Program-made: the position numbers and the translations under genes
From: Pseudoips prasinana
Taxonomy: Eukaryota; Arthropoda; Insecta; Lepidoptera; Nolidae
Assembly (NCBI GenBank): GCA_951640165.1
Contig: OX621241.1
Location: 16,125,001 to 16,189,000 of the forward strand
Direction of reading: 5' to 3'
DNA length: 64,000 nt
Part shown: in pieces, positions 1 through 11,542 of the stretch
Layout: the number at the start of each line of letters is the position of its first letter
Numbering within the stretch: position 1 is the stretch's first letter
The notes under the pieces: generated by a model
The model's database searches: none
What the model was told of the DNA's origin: nothing
What the model saw: the letters and a program-made list of their open reading frames with translations, nothing else

Positions 1-2945
1 GTCTACAAAATAGATATAAAGTTGTGATTCAGCGTAAACTAAAGTCTAATAAGATGAAATAACTAAACATATGTACTCAATGTTATAAACGATTTATAAA
101 ACGAAAATAAAATGTCAACGTAATCAAATTAATTTGAAAATTAAAAAAGAATGTCTACAGAAAGGAATTTCCTTTTGGTGGACTTAACAAATCGCAATGA
201 AAATTATATGATAATCCAAATAAACGATTATATATTCAAAGGCAAGATGTTATATATTTCTTTAGGTAGCTAATCATATTAAGATAATGAAAGTGAATTA
301 TATTCTTTTAAGGGTTTGGAAATATTTACTAAGAACTGTCAAAATCCTCTGAATCATTCAAAGGTACAGATGTCGATCGCTTCTTTAATGAAAAGTTTAT
401 GGAGCATTCCGAGTCATCAACAGAATATATACACAATACCCGCTTGATAGGCCTTCGTGGTTGCCGATGATATACAATACCAGCATCTGGTGTAAATCTC
501 TCTGAGAAATCTCCCTGAGAGATTGGTACTGTTGGTCTGTTTTTCAACTTCAGGAGTGTTTGACCCGGAATCTAGAGCAAGCTCGAGTATCGAGGCGAAT
601 CTAACTTTTCTTTTTCACGCCTGAATTTCGCCTTTTCTTTCCAAACCTTTCTAAAATTTCTTTGCTGCCTGGTAGTCTTATATAGTCTTAAATCCACCAT
701 CCTGTTTTATGTGTATTGTAGATATTTATCTTGTTTTCTACTCTTTTCAATGTCTGCTTCTCTAATTCTTGTATGAGTACGTCACAGGCTCATCATTTTT
801 TGCCCTGTAAGTCATTTTTTCAGTCTGCATGATCGTGTCATTTTTTTTTAAATAAAACACAAACATCCATTACTATTAACAATAATACAAATAAACGGGC
901 GTGCATGTCAGCCAGACATGGCACCAAACAGAGCGTTTATCCTCCAAATAAAATAAATAGTAATAAAATTAAGTTTTTCTTTAAATTTTCCCTATTAAAT
1001 TAGTAAGATGTATAGCTAATATAATTAAATATATCAAAATCTACTACAAAAATTAAATGCTTTAACGTCAAAATCTTTACTTTTTCTGGCTCTCTGTAAT
1101 TAGATAAGATATTAGATAAAATAATATATACGTTCAGCGGATATGGTGGCTACAGAAAAGATATCCACAGAAGAGATTTATTTAAAAAAAGTCATGCGCT
1201 AAGTAGTAGGTTTAAAAGTTAGAAATCAAGCAACTTGCTTTTCATTAACTTGTACTAAATGCTCATGAAACAACAATACATATAAATTTTTGAATGCAAT
1301 ACTTACCTATCTATAATTGGAACAGGAAAGAATACCTGATCTTTTAAATTTATTTGTGTTTTGTAATAAAAACTATACATTCACTCATTTTGAAATCGAA
1401 ACAGCAAAATATGAAACACCGAAATAACAAATATTTAGTGTTGCCGACAAAGAAAAATATAATTATTGTACGGTCTTACAAATAAAATTTTATTTTTATC
1501 GTGTCCACAGGCAAGATTCGAAATCATGTAACCCAAATTTTAATTGATTTATTTCATACAATTAGAAACGATATATTTTTATCAATCTCTATATTACCAT
1601 CTGTGATAAATTCCTTTTATTACATGCATATAATATCAGTAAATAGTGCATCTTAACTATTTTTAAACATAGCGCAAACGTTGTAACTTCTGTCTTGAAC
1701 GGTCCACAGCAAGAGACTTTTTGGTGATTAATTCTATAAAAATGTATGATAGAACGATATTTTACAAGATGTGAATATGTGGAAATAACGGGACTATACG
1801 ATTTCTATTCTTTTAAATATCCATCGATTTGCTCTTATAGGTGATACATTACACGAACACTTTTGTATCTATTTTTGTGTATGACCCTTTAAATACATGA
1901 AAAAACAATAAAAATATATACGTAAAGTCTGGTCGCTGTAAGAATGCGCTGGCGCTGGTGATAGAATGGACGACGTAACTTAATTACGATCAAAATAACA
2001 TTATTTCTGATGTTATGCCAACATATAATGAATGAATGAATGACGAATGCACACATATAAACAATTATAAGTTGTATTTATACGTACAGGCAGACAGCAG
2101 GAACATTCTTTCAGCGGCCAAACTTTAATGGTATTATTTCAGTAAGTTTTATTTCCTGATTAAATCTTTACAAATAATGGTATGTAATCATTAATACGAA
2201 CATAGCTATAGACTAGTTACCTTGATATCCGCACATTACACTGCGCCCTCGAAATAGGGTGATCGCGTGCACAAGGCAGAAACCCCCTGACCTTACACCA
2301 TAGCCTTACACCGCCAATGTCAATGTTATCTGATCCACCTCACTAATGTTTATGAGCTGGACTAAAGGCTATTTAATCTGCTACTAATATTCTTACACCC
2401 GTATATTAGGACGTTGCTATGAGGTCTCACAGCAAACACTGACTCTTTGAAATTGTTCTGCACGCAGCCTTATACTCGTAGTCCAATCTCTCTCTGGTGA
2501 TCACATTAGTGATACTATCTAGTGCACCTAAAAACGTTGCATTTGGGTGTTCCAGTACTACTTGTCGTTAAATTATGCATTGAAAACAGATTCATTTATA
2601 AACACTAAACAAATTAAGTATGGTATTTGAACCTGTCGAAACAACGGAGTTATTGAACAAAATTTCCGGTCCTTTTTTTTATATTTTAAATGTAAATCTC
2701 AAAATTCTCACAGATCCAAGTGGAGCTTCACGCGTCATCTTGAAAAAGATTTTGGCCGATATCTTGGAAACTATGCACTTTAGGGCAAAATTTATTGAAA
2801 TCACTATTGTAGAAAATAAAATTTTGAATCTCTTACTTCTTGTAAACTTTTTTGTAAATCTTACCGTTTACGATTTATGGCTTATTTACTGAACCGGTTT
2901 TTCCAGTATTTCAAGAGTTATCTGCCGACAACATGAAATGCATTA
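1..2945. other. Intergenic, no recognised gene
   Basis: AT-rich sequence with frequent stops on both strands. The only stretch with coding character is the minus-strand frame at 329-571, listed separately. The 90-codon plus frame at 2620-2892 is not supported as a gene. Confidence 0.5.
329..571 (-). CDS. Possible terminal exon or ORF fragment, unknown product
   Basis: An 80-codon frame lies open between two in-frame TAG codons, at 572-574 and 329-331 on the minus strand. It has no ATG, so it would have to be a 3' exon spliced from the right or a fragment. The peptide is hydrophilic and serine/acid-rich at its end (PLNDSEDFDSS), with a basic stretch RQPRRPIKR, and looks less random than neighbouring frames. 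I do not recognise a family. An AG just before the TTG at about 547 could serve as an acceptor. A chance frame is equally possible. Confidence 0.2.
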   Translation of the reverse strand: MPGQTLLKLKNRPTVPISQGDFSERFTPDAGIVYHRQPRRPIKRVLCIYSVDDSECSINFSLKKRSTSVPLNDSEDFDSS

Positions 2946-2995
2946 CACTGCACGCGTGGCGCAGTGGTATCCTTTTGCGAGCTAAAGTAATATTG
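2946..2995 (+). repeat. tRNA-derived SINE head fragment
   Basis: Carries the A-box-like string 'gcgtggcgcagtggt' shared with the other SINEs here, then degenerates. No B box remains. Confidence 0.4.
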
Positions 2996-3110
2996 TTATT
3001 TTTATATTCACCGTGATCAAACAAAACTTACGAAAACTCAATTTTGTGGTTTACAACTAGTTATTTATTTCCTATAGTAATAATCTGTGTACGATAGTAT
3101 CATATATTTT

Positions 3111-3290
3111 GACTGCACGTATGGCACGGTGGCTGGGGCAGTCGCCAAGCTACTCAATTAGCGCCCTCGTGTTTCAGGTTCCCGCACAATCCAACTGTTT
3201 GTGTGACCCATATTTTTTGTTCCGAGTATAGGTTTGCTTTGTGTCCGTAAATTACGAGTTTGTAAAGTCCCCGTGACTAAAAAAAAAATT
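3111..3290 (+). repeat. tRNA-derived SINE, degenerate
   Basis: Starts 'gactgcacgtatggcacggtgg', has a weak B-box region 'tttcaggttcccgc', then the body motifs 'tgtgtgaccc', 'ttccgagtat' and 'tttgtgtccgtaaatt', and ends in an A-run. The same order of blocks occurs at 5284, 16663 and 35373. Confidence 0.6.
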
Positions 3291-3675
3291 ATCTACCGCA
3301 GCCGTAGTCTTTCCTTAAAAATAATTAAAATATGTTAAGTTATAATAGATTACATAAAACAATACTAAGAAATTAAACCTGGATGAGTTATCTTGCTCTG
3401 TCACAAAGTTCACTGGCCACCACGATTGTGCGCTCCAAATATCTCTGAACTTTTCTCTTTTGCATTGATGAAACGGAAATTCGACGAGTTATTGCCGAAA
3501 TTTTCGTGGAAACGATGGTCATTTACCAACAAAGGCAAGACGGACATTTATCGGATGTCGTGTTCGACGCGTATCACTCGTGTCCATACTTTACATTGAA
3601 AGGGCTTCCGTTTTAGTGTAAAGAATAGACTCCTCAAAATTCAACAGCGATATGTTATTTATTAAAAATATATTT

Positions 3676-4070
3676 AATGTTTTGGCCTGTTGGTCGAGTG
3701 GTTCGTGACCCGTTTTTACTTTTTATTGCTTTGTTATGGCAGATGGAATACTTTCGCATGCCATCCGCAAAGAGTGGCTGCGGGTGCGTATTGCGCCGAC
3801 TTAACCTAACCTACCGTGGACTTCTCTTGACGTCTGTACGAGGGGGGGGGGTGCTGCTGCGGGACACGTAGACTGGGAGGACTTTGGTTTGTCCTCCCGG
3901 ATTACCGACTCAGTTACAGCGACTGTGCGACAAATAGGTCGCAGTCTTCCCGGAGCTGTCTACACGTTGCCACGGTAGAGAAATCTTTTCTTACCGCCAC
4001 CGCAGCCGCCCCGTGGGTATCGCCGAAGACAAATCTTAGTGTGATGAACACGATCCTTTGTTCCGTGTCA
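3676..4070 (+). repeat. Possible SINE or composite repeat with tRNA-like head
   Basis: 'ggcctgttggtcgagtggttcgtgac' resembles a tRNA A-box region and is followed by sequence richer in GC than its surroundings, including a run of nine or more G at about 3842. No clear B box or terminal repeat was found. The 64-codon frame at 3677-3871 is not considered a gene. Confidence 0.3.
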
Positions 4071-4229
4071 GGTGTAATTTATCTATAATATGTATGTATT
4101 TGAAAATACATAAGTATGTTTGTCTATTGTTTTTATATCTAGTATTGGTATAATAATAATATCCTGCTACATTATTACAGCCGATCCCAAACTAATCAGG
4201 GCTTCTAATTTTTTTTTATTTTCATTAGA

Positions 4230-4407
4230 ATTCCCTAGGGACTCTAATCCCTGTATCGCGGGTTACTTAACAAACATATAATAGACGGACACAAATTACA
4301 TCCAGACTGAGAACAACTATTTATGGGTCACACAAATAGTTGTCCGGACTAGAACCCGCGACACGAAGCGGGGAGGCGACCGTCTTAGCCGCTGAGCCAC
4401 ACGTGCA
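4230..4407 (-). repeat. tRNA-derived SINE (minus orientation)
   Basis: Read on the minus strand it runs from 'cacgtgtggctcagcggctaagacgg' (A-box region) through a degenerate B box to 'acaactatttgtgtgaccc', then 'tgttctcagtctgga', and ends near 'cccgcgatacagg'. It is the same family as the copies at 16663-16835 and 35373-35543. Confidence 0.65.
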
Positions 4408-4758
4408 GGCCAACCAGATAACTGCTATACTACACATACTACTTTTCTTTTGTAAATACATACTTACATAGATAAAAAGTATGGAACCCTTATCTGCAAA
4501 CACAACTTGTATATTTTCACTACCATTTACGAATTAATGTAAATAGAAGCTACGTAAGAGAATTTAGAAGGCCTTGGAAATAATATTAGAGACAAGACTG
4601 TAGGTAATTAGATTTTCCTTGAAGACAATTCGCCAATTATTAAATTTCTATGCGCTACATGGCCTTGGATACCAGAATTATTTATGGAAGTAGGCTACCT
4701 ACCTTATTATAGTAGTCTATGGACTTTGCTCGATAGCCTTCAGTCTACTTCATGGCCG

Positions 4759-5107
4759 ATTCTAATACAGATTACAGATAAGTTGGTAGTCGGCACATGT
4801 ACAGTCAGCAACGGAAATATCAATATTAGGCCTATAAATTTAATTTATACTGCACTTTATTTCTTTTTTTTAACATGACATTTATAGCTTACTAGCTGTG
4901 CTCCGCGGTTTTACCCGCGTTAAACTTTATAAATTCTAATACAGATTACAGATAAGTTGGTAGTCGGCACGTGTACAGTCAGCAACGGAAATATCAATAT
5001 TAGGCCTTTAAATTTAATTTATACTGCACTTTTTTTCTTTTTATTAACATGACATTAATAGATTACTAGCTGTGCCCCGCGGTTTTCCCCGCGTTAAACT
5101 TTATAAA
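4759..5107 (+). repeat. 174-bp tandem duplication
   Basis: A block starting 'attctaatacagattacag' at 4759 recurs at 4933 with the same sequence apart from scattered substitutions. Each unit ends with the Helitron terminal motif 'ctagctgtgc..cgcgg', at 4892 and 5066. The second unit alone continues into a full Helitron, so the duplication includes the Helitron end and probably postdates its insertion. Confidence 0.85.
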
Positions 5108-5254
5108 TTATAGCCTATGCGTTATTCTGATATATGTATAAACTATATTACTACAAAGTTTCATCAAAATCCGTCCGGTAGTTTTTGCGTGAAACGGTAA
5201 CAAACATATACACTAACACACTCACAAACTTTCGCCTTTATAATATTAGCGTGA
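5066..5254 (-). mobile_element. Non-autonomous Helitron (Lep1-like)
   Basis: On the minus strand it begins with TC ('tcacgctaatattataaagg') and ends with the hairpin 'cgcggg...ccgcgg' followed by 'gcacagctag' and a host T. This TC...hairpin-CTAG|T arrangement is the Helitron signature, and the conserved body is the type common in Lepidoptera. It encodes nothing. The Lep1 family name is recalled. Confidence 0.65.
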
Positions 5255-5283
5255 CGAACGTTTCACTGCTTCACCGGACAATA

Positions 5284-5470
5284 TGACACGTGTGGCGCAG
5301 TGGTTAAGTTCCTACCTCGCTACTATTTCGATGTCCACGTGTTTTGTGTTCAAGTTCCGCAGAGAACAACAATTGTATGACCCACAAGTAGTTATTCTGA
5401 ACCTGGGTATACTTTGTGTCCGTGAATTATATGTTAGTACCTACATTTTCCACCGGCAAAACTAGTAAAA
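5284..5470 (+). repeat. tRNA-derived SINE
   Basis: 'acacgtgtggcgcagtggttaag' gives an A box. The body 'atgacccacaagtagttattctgaacctgggta' and 'tttgtgtccgtgaattatat' matches the other SINE copies. The B box is degenerate. Confidence 0.6.
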
Positions 5471-6657
5471 TGCAGGTCCACTCACAGTGATTCATTACAC
5501 TATTGCGGGCAGGGGAAAATTATATCCACTTCGTCGTCAGAAATCCTCTGAACAACTTCTGACAACCTTTTGTTTATCGAGTTACTGGGACAGGTTTTGT
5601 TTAAAATCCGCTTACCCTACCTTACCTTCTAAGGAATACCATATTATTATTCAGGTAGGTTGTTCTATAAATATTACAAAATCATATTATATTTTTCTTT
5701 TGGAACATTTCCGCGACCTCTTGGTCACGTGACTCCTCAAAATGATTAGCGCAAGACCGGTTATTTTGGAGATCTTTTGGGGAGGTTCTTGTCCTGCAGT
5801 GGACATCATTAAATAAAATAAAATAAAAAAGGTTTTTTTTCATGTAGACTAAAGAAGGGCTTGTAGTATAATAATATAATAGTCTTGTAGTATAATAGTA
5901 TAATAGTATAATTGTATATAATATAATAGTCAGAACATGTTTGTAGTAATATAGTTGTGTACATTATTATTTCTATTAACATAGATATTTAGGTACATAT
6001 TGTATTGATCGTATGAAAACATTTATAAAATTTATTTTATTATAGCAATGATATTTAGCTAGCTCGTATTAGTTAAGTTATTGTCAAGAGATTATGTTTA
6101 ATATCTAGGTTAGGTCTAATATTTTTACTACATATTGTCAATGGCTGAAATTCGGCTGATATGATAAATAATATACTATGGATTGATTAAATGCCCTTTT
6201 TTCAACCCATTATTTACCGTGTGTGTGTATCACTGGCTATGATAGAGGCGATGGTTGTTGTACGGCCCGATATAAATACATCCTTTGCTAACTGTACCAA
6301 TTCATGTATAGTGTACGCAAATATCGCCTATAATACAGTTGCATGGTTGTAGAATTGCTCTATATTGAAACATACTTAATATCTTGCAAAAGTCATAAAA
6401 TTGGTTTGGTTCGCGACAGTAAGGGAAACAGTTTACTAGTACTTAAACGGAATATTTACGCCTCTCCGTTGTACTCGGATAATAAATGAATAAAAACCAT
6501 AATATTCATAATTTCTTTGAACGGCTTCAAAAGTAGGTTCCATCGTTTGCAATACATAACTCCTACATTTAGTCCGGTCTTTGATAAATTCTTCTACTCT
6601 TTCTTCTATATCTACCATATACATATATAATTAGTGTTACATTTTTACACATTTTCG

Positions 6658-6900
6658 CCTCGATAGTCTACTGGTAGCGTATTCAACCGCTGATAGTCAA
6701 GACCTAGGTTCAAAGCCCGGGTCCGTCCAAAAACTGATAAAGTTATTGATGACTGCAGATGAGTCTGGACATTAGTGATGTTACATCACTGACCTCAGAG
6801 AGTATGAGAATCCGTCGGTCCTGTACCTGACATCTTTCCGATTGTGTGGCTAGCCGCTACCCATCAGATCATAAGAGGGGATAGAAAGCTTACCTGTGTT
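6658..6900 (+). repeat. tRNA-derived SINE, second family
   Basis: Head 'cgcctcgatagtctactggtagcg' and B box 'ggttcaaagcccggg' are tRNA-like. The body ('gatgactgcagatgagtctg', 'ctgacatctttccgattgtg') differs from the 'acaactatttgtgtgacc' family, so this is a separate SINE family. Confidence 0.55.
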
Positions 6901-6907
6901 TTTTCTT

Positions 6908-7111
6908 TTAAAGACAACCCCTGCACTAAGGAATTGAATGCCTGTACCGCGGCGGAGTTCACAAACATACAATTCACGGGCACACAGCATACACAGACTC
7001 AGAACTACAATTTATGAGTCACACTAATAGTTGTCCTGTACGGGATTCAAATCCGAAACACGATAGAGGGAGGTAGCGAGGCAACTACCTTAAACTAATT
7101 TGCACAGTGAT
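6908..7111 (-). repeat. tRNA-derived SINE (minus orientation)
   Basis: Contains the complement of the common body: 'cagactcagaactacaatttatgagtcacactaatagttgtcc', then 'gggattcaaatccg' as a B-box complement and 'gtagcgaggcaactaccttaa'. It is a diverged copy of the main family. Confidence 0.6.
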
Positions 7112-8437
7112 AAAAAATATCCTAATATATAGGTATACTTGTACGTACACATTATTTAAAAACAAAATGTATTATTATTAATGATTGGTTACTGTTCAAT
7201 TCATACACACCGGAACAGAAACCATTCTATTTACATATTAATAATTTAAAAAGGTACAACTGATATTAAATTTTCTTTGCACTAAACATTAGAACAATAC
7301 TAATAATTTACATAATCGATTTACTAACAACGACGTAACTCATATTTAAATAATAATATTTTGATCCTCTGTCCTCTGAAGTTGGTCAATAGTATTTAAT
7401 TAATTAAATAATCAATTAACGTAGTTCAATAATTCTGCACATTAAGTTTAAAATCACTAATGCATAAACGCCAAAATTGGACTTTAATGGCTGCGTCAGA
7501 ATTTGTTATAATTGAAAATAGCAATAACCACAACAAAAATATAAACTTGATTTCTAATTGTTACTTTCTCAACCCACTTCAAAACGAAAACAAAAGTAAC
7601 TATATCAACTAAATACCTATGGAATAGAAAATACAGATACAATATTTTATGAAAAACAGCACTTAGAACACTAACTACTTGTTAATTATCTCATTTTTTA
7701 CTTGCCTTGCAGTGACGCAATCGTTCCTTTTGCTAACTAATCCCCAGCGTCGTAGCACTGCTAATTATTAGCCTTCTTCGTAGCATCAGCTACGCCAAGC
7801 AAATGGCTACGCTTTATCTCTCTGTAGGTATATACTAGCTATCTACGAGTACTTTATTAATGGTAGCAAAGTGAAATACGGTACATTACCCAAGCGTCCG
7901 AGGTACGCTGTGCTTAGCTCTTGTTCATTCAAGATTTTATTGCTTGTGTTGTTTTTTTAGCTTATAAAGTTGATAGGTACAAAAGCATCTGTACGTTTTC
8001 CAATCTGTGTGACATAGCTTACGTATTTCATTTTTCCAAATAAGGCGCAAACGTTTAAAGGTCAAGTGGTTGTGGAGTGTCGGTGGTTAGCACAAATCAC
8101 GCTTGGCCGCATGCTGCCCCAAGGCCGCTGAACATCAAAGCGTCGGGAAAGCAAATTATCCCCTCCGCCGAGCAGGCCCTCTCGTTGTAATGACGCCCTC
8201 CTAGCTCGCAGCGTTTCAAGATTGATTTTGTTCTAATAATAGTTAACAGGGCAAGAATCGTAGTTCGTATTTGTAATGTAACCCAATTTAATTTGCGAAT
8301 TTGGTTTTGCGAATATCTCATATTTATTATCTATTTATTGAACAACTCCAAAGGGGTTGAGTATTAATTAACTATAGCAGATGTTCACTTTTGGATTAAA
8401 GAAGAATATAAGAGAATCGTACTCATAATTAAAGACT
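7112..8437. other. Intergenic, nothing recognised
   Basis: AT-rich. The short GC-richer patch at 8090-8230 and its 74-codon minus frame show no recognised family. Confidence 0.5.
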
Positions 8438-8690
8438 GGCCGATTGGCGTAGTTAGTAAATGCTCGCCTTTCACGGTTGATTGGGGTTCGGTTCCCACGC
8501 AGAAAATATATTTATATACTTGAACAATAATGGACATGTCTGTTAGTAATTATCTATATAAGTATGTATTTACAAAGGATAGTAGAATAGGTATTTTATA
8601 GGTATATCAGTTATCTGGTTTCCATAACACAACACACTGCTTAGTTTGGGATCTTGGGCCGTGTGTGAATGATGTCCCAAATTGTGTAGC
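8438..8690 (+). repeat. tRNA-derived SINE, third family
   Basis: Head 'tggccgattggcgtagttagtaa', B box 'ggttcggttcccacgc', then AT-rich body with 'tatctggtttccataacaca' and 'tagtttgggatcttgggcc', ending near 'atgtcccaaattgtg'. The minus-strand copy at 30695-30955 shares the layout, including 'ccccaaactaagcaaagc' as a complement. Confidence 0.55.
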
Positions 8691-10042
8691 AGGGCTTACT
8701 ACAAAACTTCTGATTATTTAAGTGACCAAAATAGCTTGGGATTGAGTCACTCTAAATTAACACATTTAAATACAATGTAATTTTATGTAAGAAATAAATA
8801 TTTTAAAAAAGGATTCCTACTGAGTTTTCTGGCAGTGTTTCTCAGTAGCTGCCACGTCATGCACTGCACGGTAGGGTAAAAAAAATTGACGATTCCACAC
8901 AAATGTAATAGTTTAACGGAATAAATGACTTTTGATTTTTAATTATATTACACTCCCATCAATGATAACATGCTGGCATAATCTATAGATTCACCTGACT
9001 AGTTCACTACTACATTTAGTGATTGATATGTTAACCAGTCCCTGAAAGAGCCTTTATTTAAATTTGCGTGCGTACCTACTACATCTTCCTGTATGTACTT
9101 ATCTGACTTCAGATAAGACAACGTTAAATCATATATAGACTCACGCCTGTTTCCCAGAAGGGCAGGCAGAGACAACGGATATCCATTTGTCACGCACGAT
9201 CTTTGCACACCTTTTTGCTTCGTTTACTGTCATTATATATTCTTCAGACATTCTCGCCGGTTAATATTTAATTTCCTTTAGAATTAAAATATATCTATTT
9301 ATTTATATATTAGTATGTTAGCTCATAGATATTCTACTGTTACATTCTTCGTCGTTCCCCTGGTATAAACTGTTTAGGTGTATTCGTATTTGTCCTCTCA
9401 CGCGTCGACTGGAAGATTTCATTAGAAATAATCAGTAACATTGTACTTCGATTTCATATTTTGTTCGTGTCGGCTGATATGATGAATCAAATTTACAATT
9501 GATTACTTTAAAATTAAGTTAAGATTCGTTATTAAAACCTACTTTAAGATTATGGTTGTGATTGATGCGCGGGGTTTAAAAAGAGGCATTACACCTTCAC
9601 CTATTAAAATTTTAAAAATTGCTTGCTTGCACAGTCATCCTATTTAGAGTTATGGAAGAAGTGAATTTACCTAAATGTTACGTGGCAATACTAATTACGA
9701 TAAATACACACAAATTGTGCATCAATGCTGTCCATTTGCAGCCAGCTAACCTTAAATAATTGAATAAACGAATGGTGAACAAGCCATTAGCAGGCGTGTT
9801 AATCATTCGAGGCACACAGCTACGGGCAACCAACTTTCATTACAATATGAACAATAAGTTGTCACAACACCGGCAAATGCTTTCAGGCAAATTACTCGGC
9901 GACTCGTGGCAGCGACCAATTAACTATGATAGATTCTATCTGTTATTATTGTAAACTAGGACAAATTCAAAATGAAGTTGTGGCGCCGTGCATTGTTCAA
10001 TAAATAGTCTACATTCCCATAAATCTTATTGATGAAGTTTCT
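8691..10042. other. Intergenic, nothing recognised
   Basis: AT-rich. A fragment 'tgtcggctgatatgatgaat' at about 9470 matches the LINE/SINE tail motif also seen at 6150, 15800 and 37330. No gene was found. Confidence 0.45.
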
Positions 10043-10290
10043 AGAGTTCTCACCGGTCTGTAAGTTATCGGCAAGGTTAAGCAACTAGGCTCCCAGTCAG
10101 TACATAGATTGGTGACCACCAAAGTGGTTGAATTTCTGAGCATGTCCGTGCTTCGGAGGGCATATTAGCTTAGCTGTCGGTCCCGGTTGTAACCATTAGG
10201 TAACAGTCGTTAAGCCATGTCAAAGACCTACTGGGTGGCTTGAACAACTCTGACACCAGGGTAACCACTGCCCATACGATAAGTAACTAG
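10043..10290 (+). repeat. 5S-rRNA-like SINE (SINE3 type), copy 1
   Basis: The core 'aaggttaagcaactaggctc', then 'ccagtcagtacatagattgg' and 'tgaccaccaaagtgg' follows the 3' half of eukaryotic 5S rRNA in order (AGTTAAGCAACG, GGTCAGTACTTGGATGGGTGACC). A non-5S body follows: 'gtgcttcggagggca', 'agctgtcggtcccggttgta', 'gacctactgggtggcttgaac', 'catacgataagta'. The whole unit recurs at 58420-58655, so it is a dispersed repeat and not a 5S gene. Confidence 0.7.
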
Positions 10291-10351
10291 CATGAAAACT
10301 TGATACCTACATAATTTGATCTGTATTTACATATATATCTATAGGTACCAA

Positions 10352-10500
10352 TTTGACTGCACTTGTGGCGCAGTGGTTAAAATAGTTGCTTCGCTACCAC
10401 CACAGTGCCCTCTGTATCGGGTTCGATCCCCAAGCAAGATAATAATATGTGTGGCCCATTAATAGTTCTCAGTTTAGGTATGATTTGTTCATTACTTTTT
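10352..10500 (+). repeat. tRNA-derived SINE
   Basis: 'gactgcacttgtggcgcagtggttaa' and B box 'gggttcgatccccaa' are well kept. The body 'tgtgtggcccattaatagttctcagttt' follows the main SINE family. It lies directly upstream of the truncated LINE start. Confidence 0.7.
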
Positions 10501-10622
10501 TGCAAAAGTGCCCTGCTATACAGGAATTTCTTTACCTGGTGGTATTGTTGGCTTTTTAACAATTTTAGAAAAACGAAACAATTTATTCCTAATTCCTTCC
10601 TTCCTATAGTCACACCATAATA

Positions 10623-10985
10623 ATGGGTGATTTCAACACTTGTCTTCTAAAGAACGATTCTCGTTCTTCATCTCTTATATCTGCAATAGAATCTAGTAAT
10701 CTATCTATTCTTCTTCTTAATACCACTCACCATTTTCCTCACTCCTCACCTTCTCTCCTTGATCTCGTCCTGGTCTCTTCAAAATATCGTGTTGCTAAGC
10801 ACGGACAATGCTCAGCAGACGCGTTCTCTTACCATGATCTCCTCTATCTTTCTTATAAAGTTCGCCCTCCTAAGGCAAAATCTAAAATTCTATTACAACG
10901 TAATTTTGGTGGGATGGACCTTGATCATCTTTGTGCAGATGCCGGTAGGGTTGCTGGTCACCTCTTACTGCTACTGAGTCAATAG
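10623..10985 (+). pseudogene. LINE endonuclease remnant (outer element)
   Basis: The frame contains MGDFN, the APE-type endonuclease GDFN motif, then SLLDLVLVSS and FSYHDLLYLSYKV. These follow the order of the C-terminal half of LINE endonucleases, where S-x-H-D is the last catalytic block (here SYHD). The N-terminal half is missing. The frame is lost after about residue 105. It comes from the outer LINE. Confidence 0.7.
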
Positions 10986-11542
10986 ATGAGTAAGTTAATA
11001 CATTTAATACCAACATAATCCGATTATACGATGCCCATGCTCCCATTCGACCTATTAAAGTTAAGCATTTACCGGCACCGTGGCTAACTGCGGAAATAAA
11101 AACTCTACTGACTAAGAAAGCATCAGCTAAGTCTCGGTATGCGGGTCGACCTAATGACGTCAATCGTGAGAAATATCTTCGTCTGCGAAATCACTCTAAT
11201 AAGGTGTGGGAGCGCACAACGCCAACATATTCACAGCTCCGTTAAAAATGGAGATCCTGCAAAAATATGGAAATATTTACGATCATTAGGAATTGGAAAA
11301 GCTCGAAATGATGCAATTCCAAATAATTTAGATATCAATTCACTGAATAGTAATTTCTCTACTTCGCCTATTTTCGACAGGGCAACTAAAACAAGTACTT
11401 TGATCTATTCTTTGTATCTTTCATCCATTCCATCTCCCAGCTATTCTTCTTTTAGCTTTAGCCAATTTTCTGCTTGTGATGTTAAGAAGAGTATTTTATC
11501 CATAGCATCGAACGCAGTGGGCACGATAATATCACCCGTAAT

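Noticed and set aside
2620..2892. 90-codon plus-strand frame
   Set aside because: Low-complexity hydrophobic peptide in AT-rich DNA, with no recognised family and no promoter or exon signals.
10043..10290. Genuine 5S rRNA gene
   Set aside because: Only the 3' half resembles 5S, with many changes. The same non-5S body follows in both copies, which marks a SINE.
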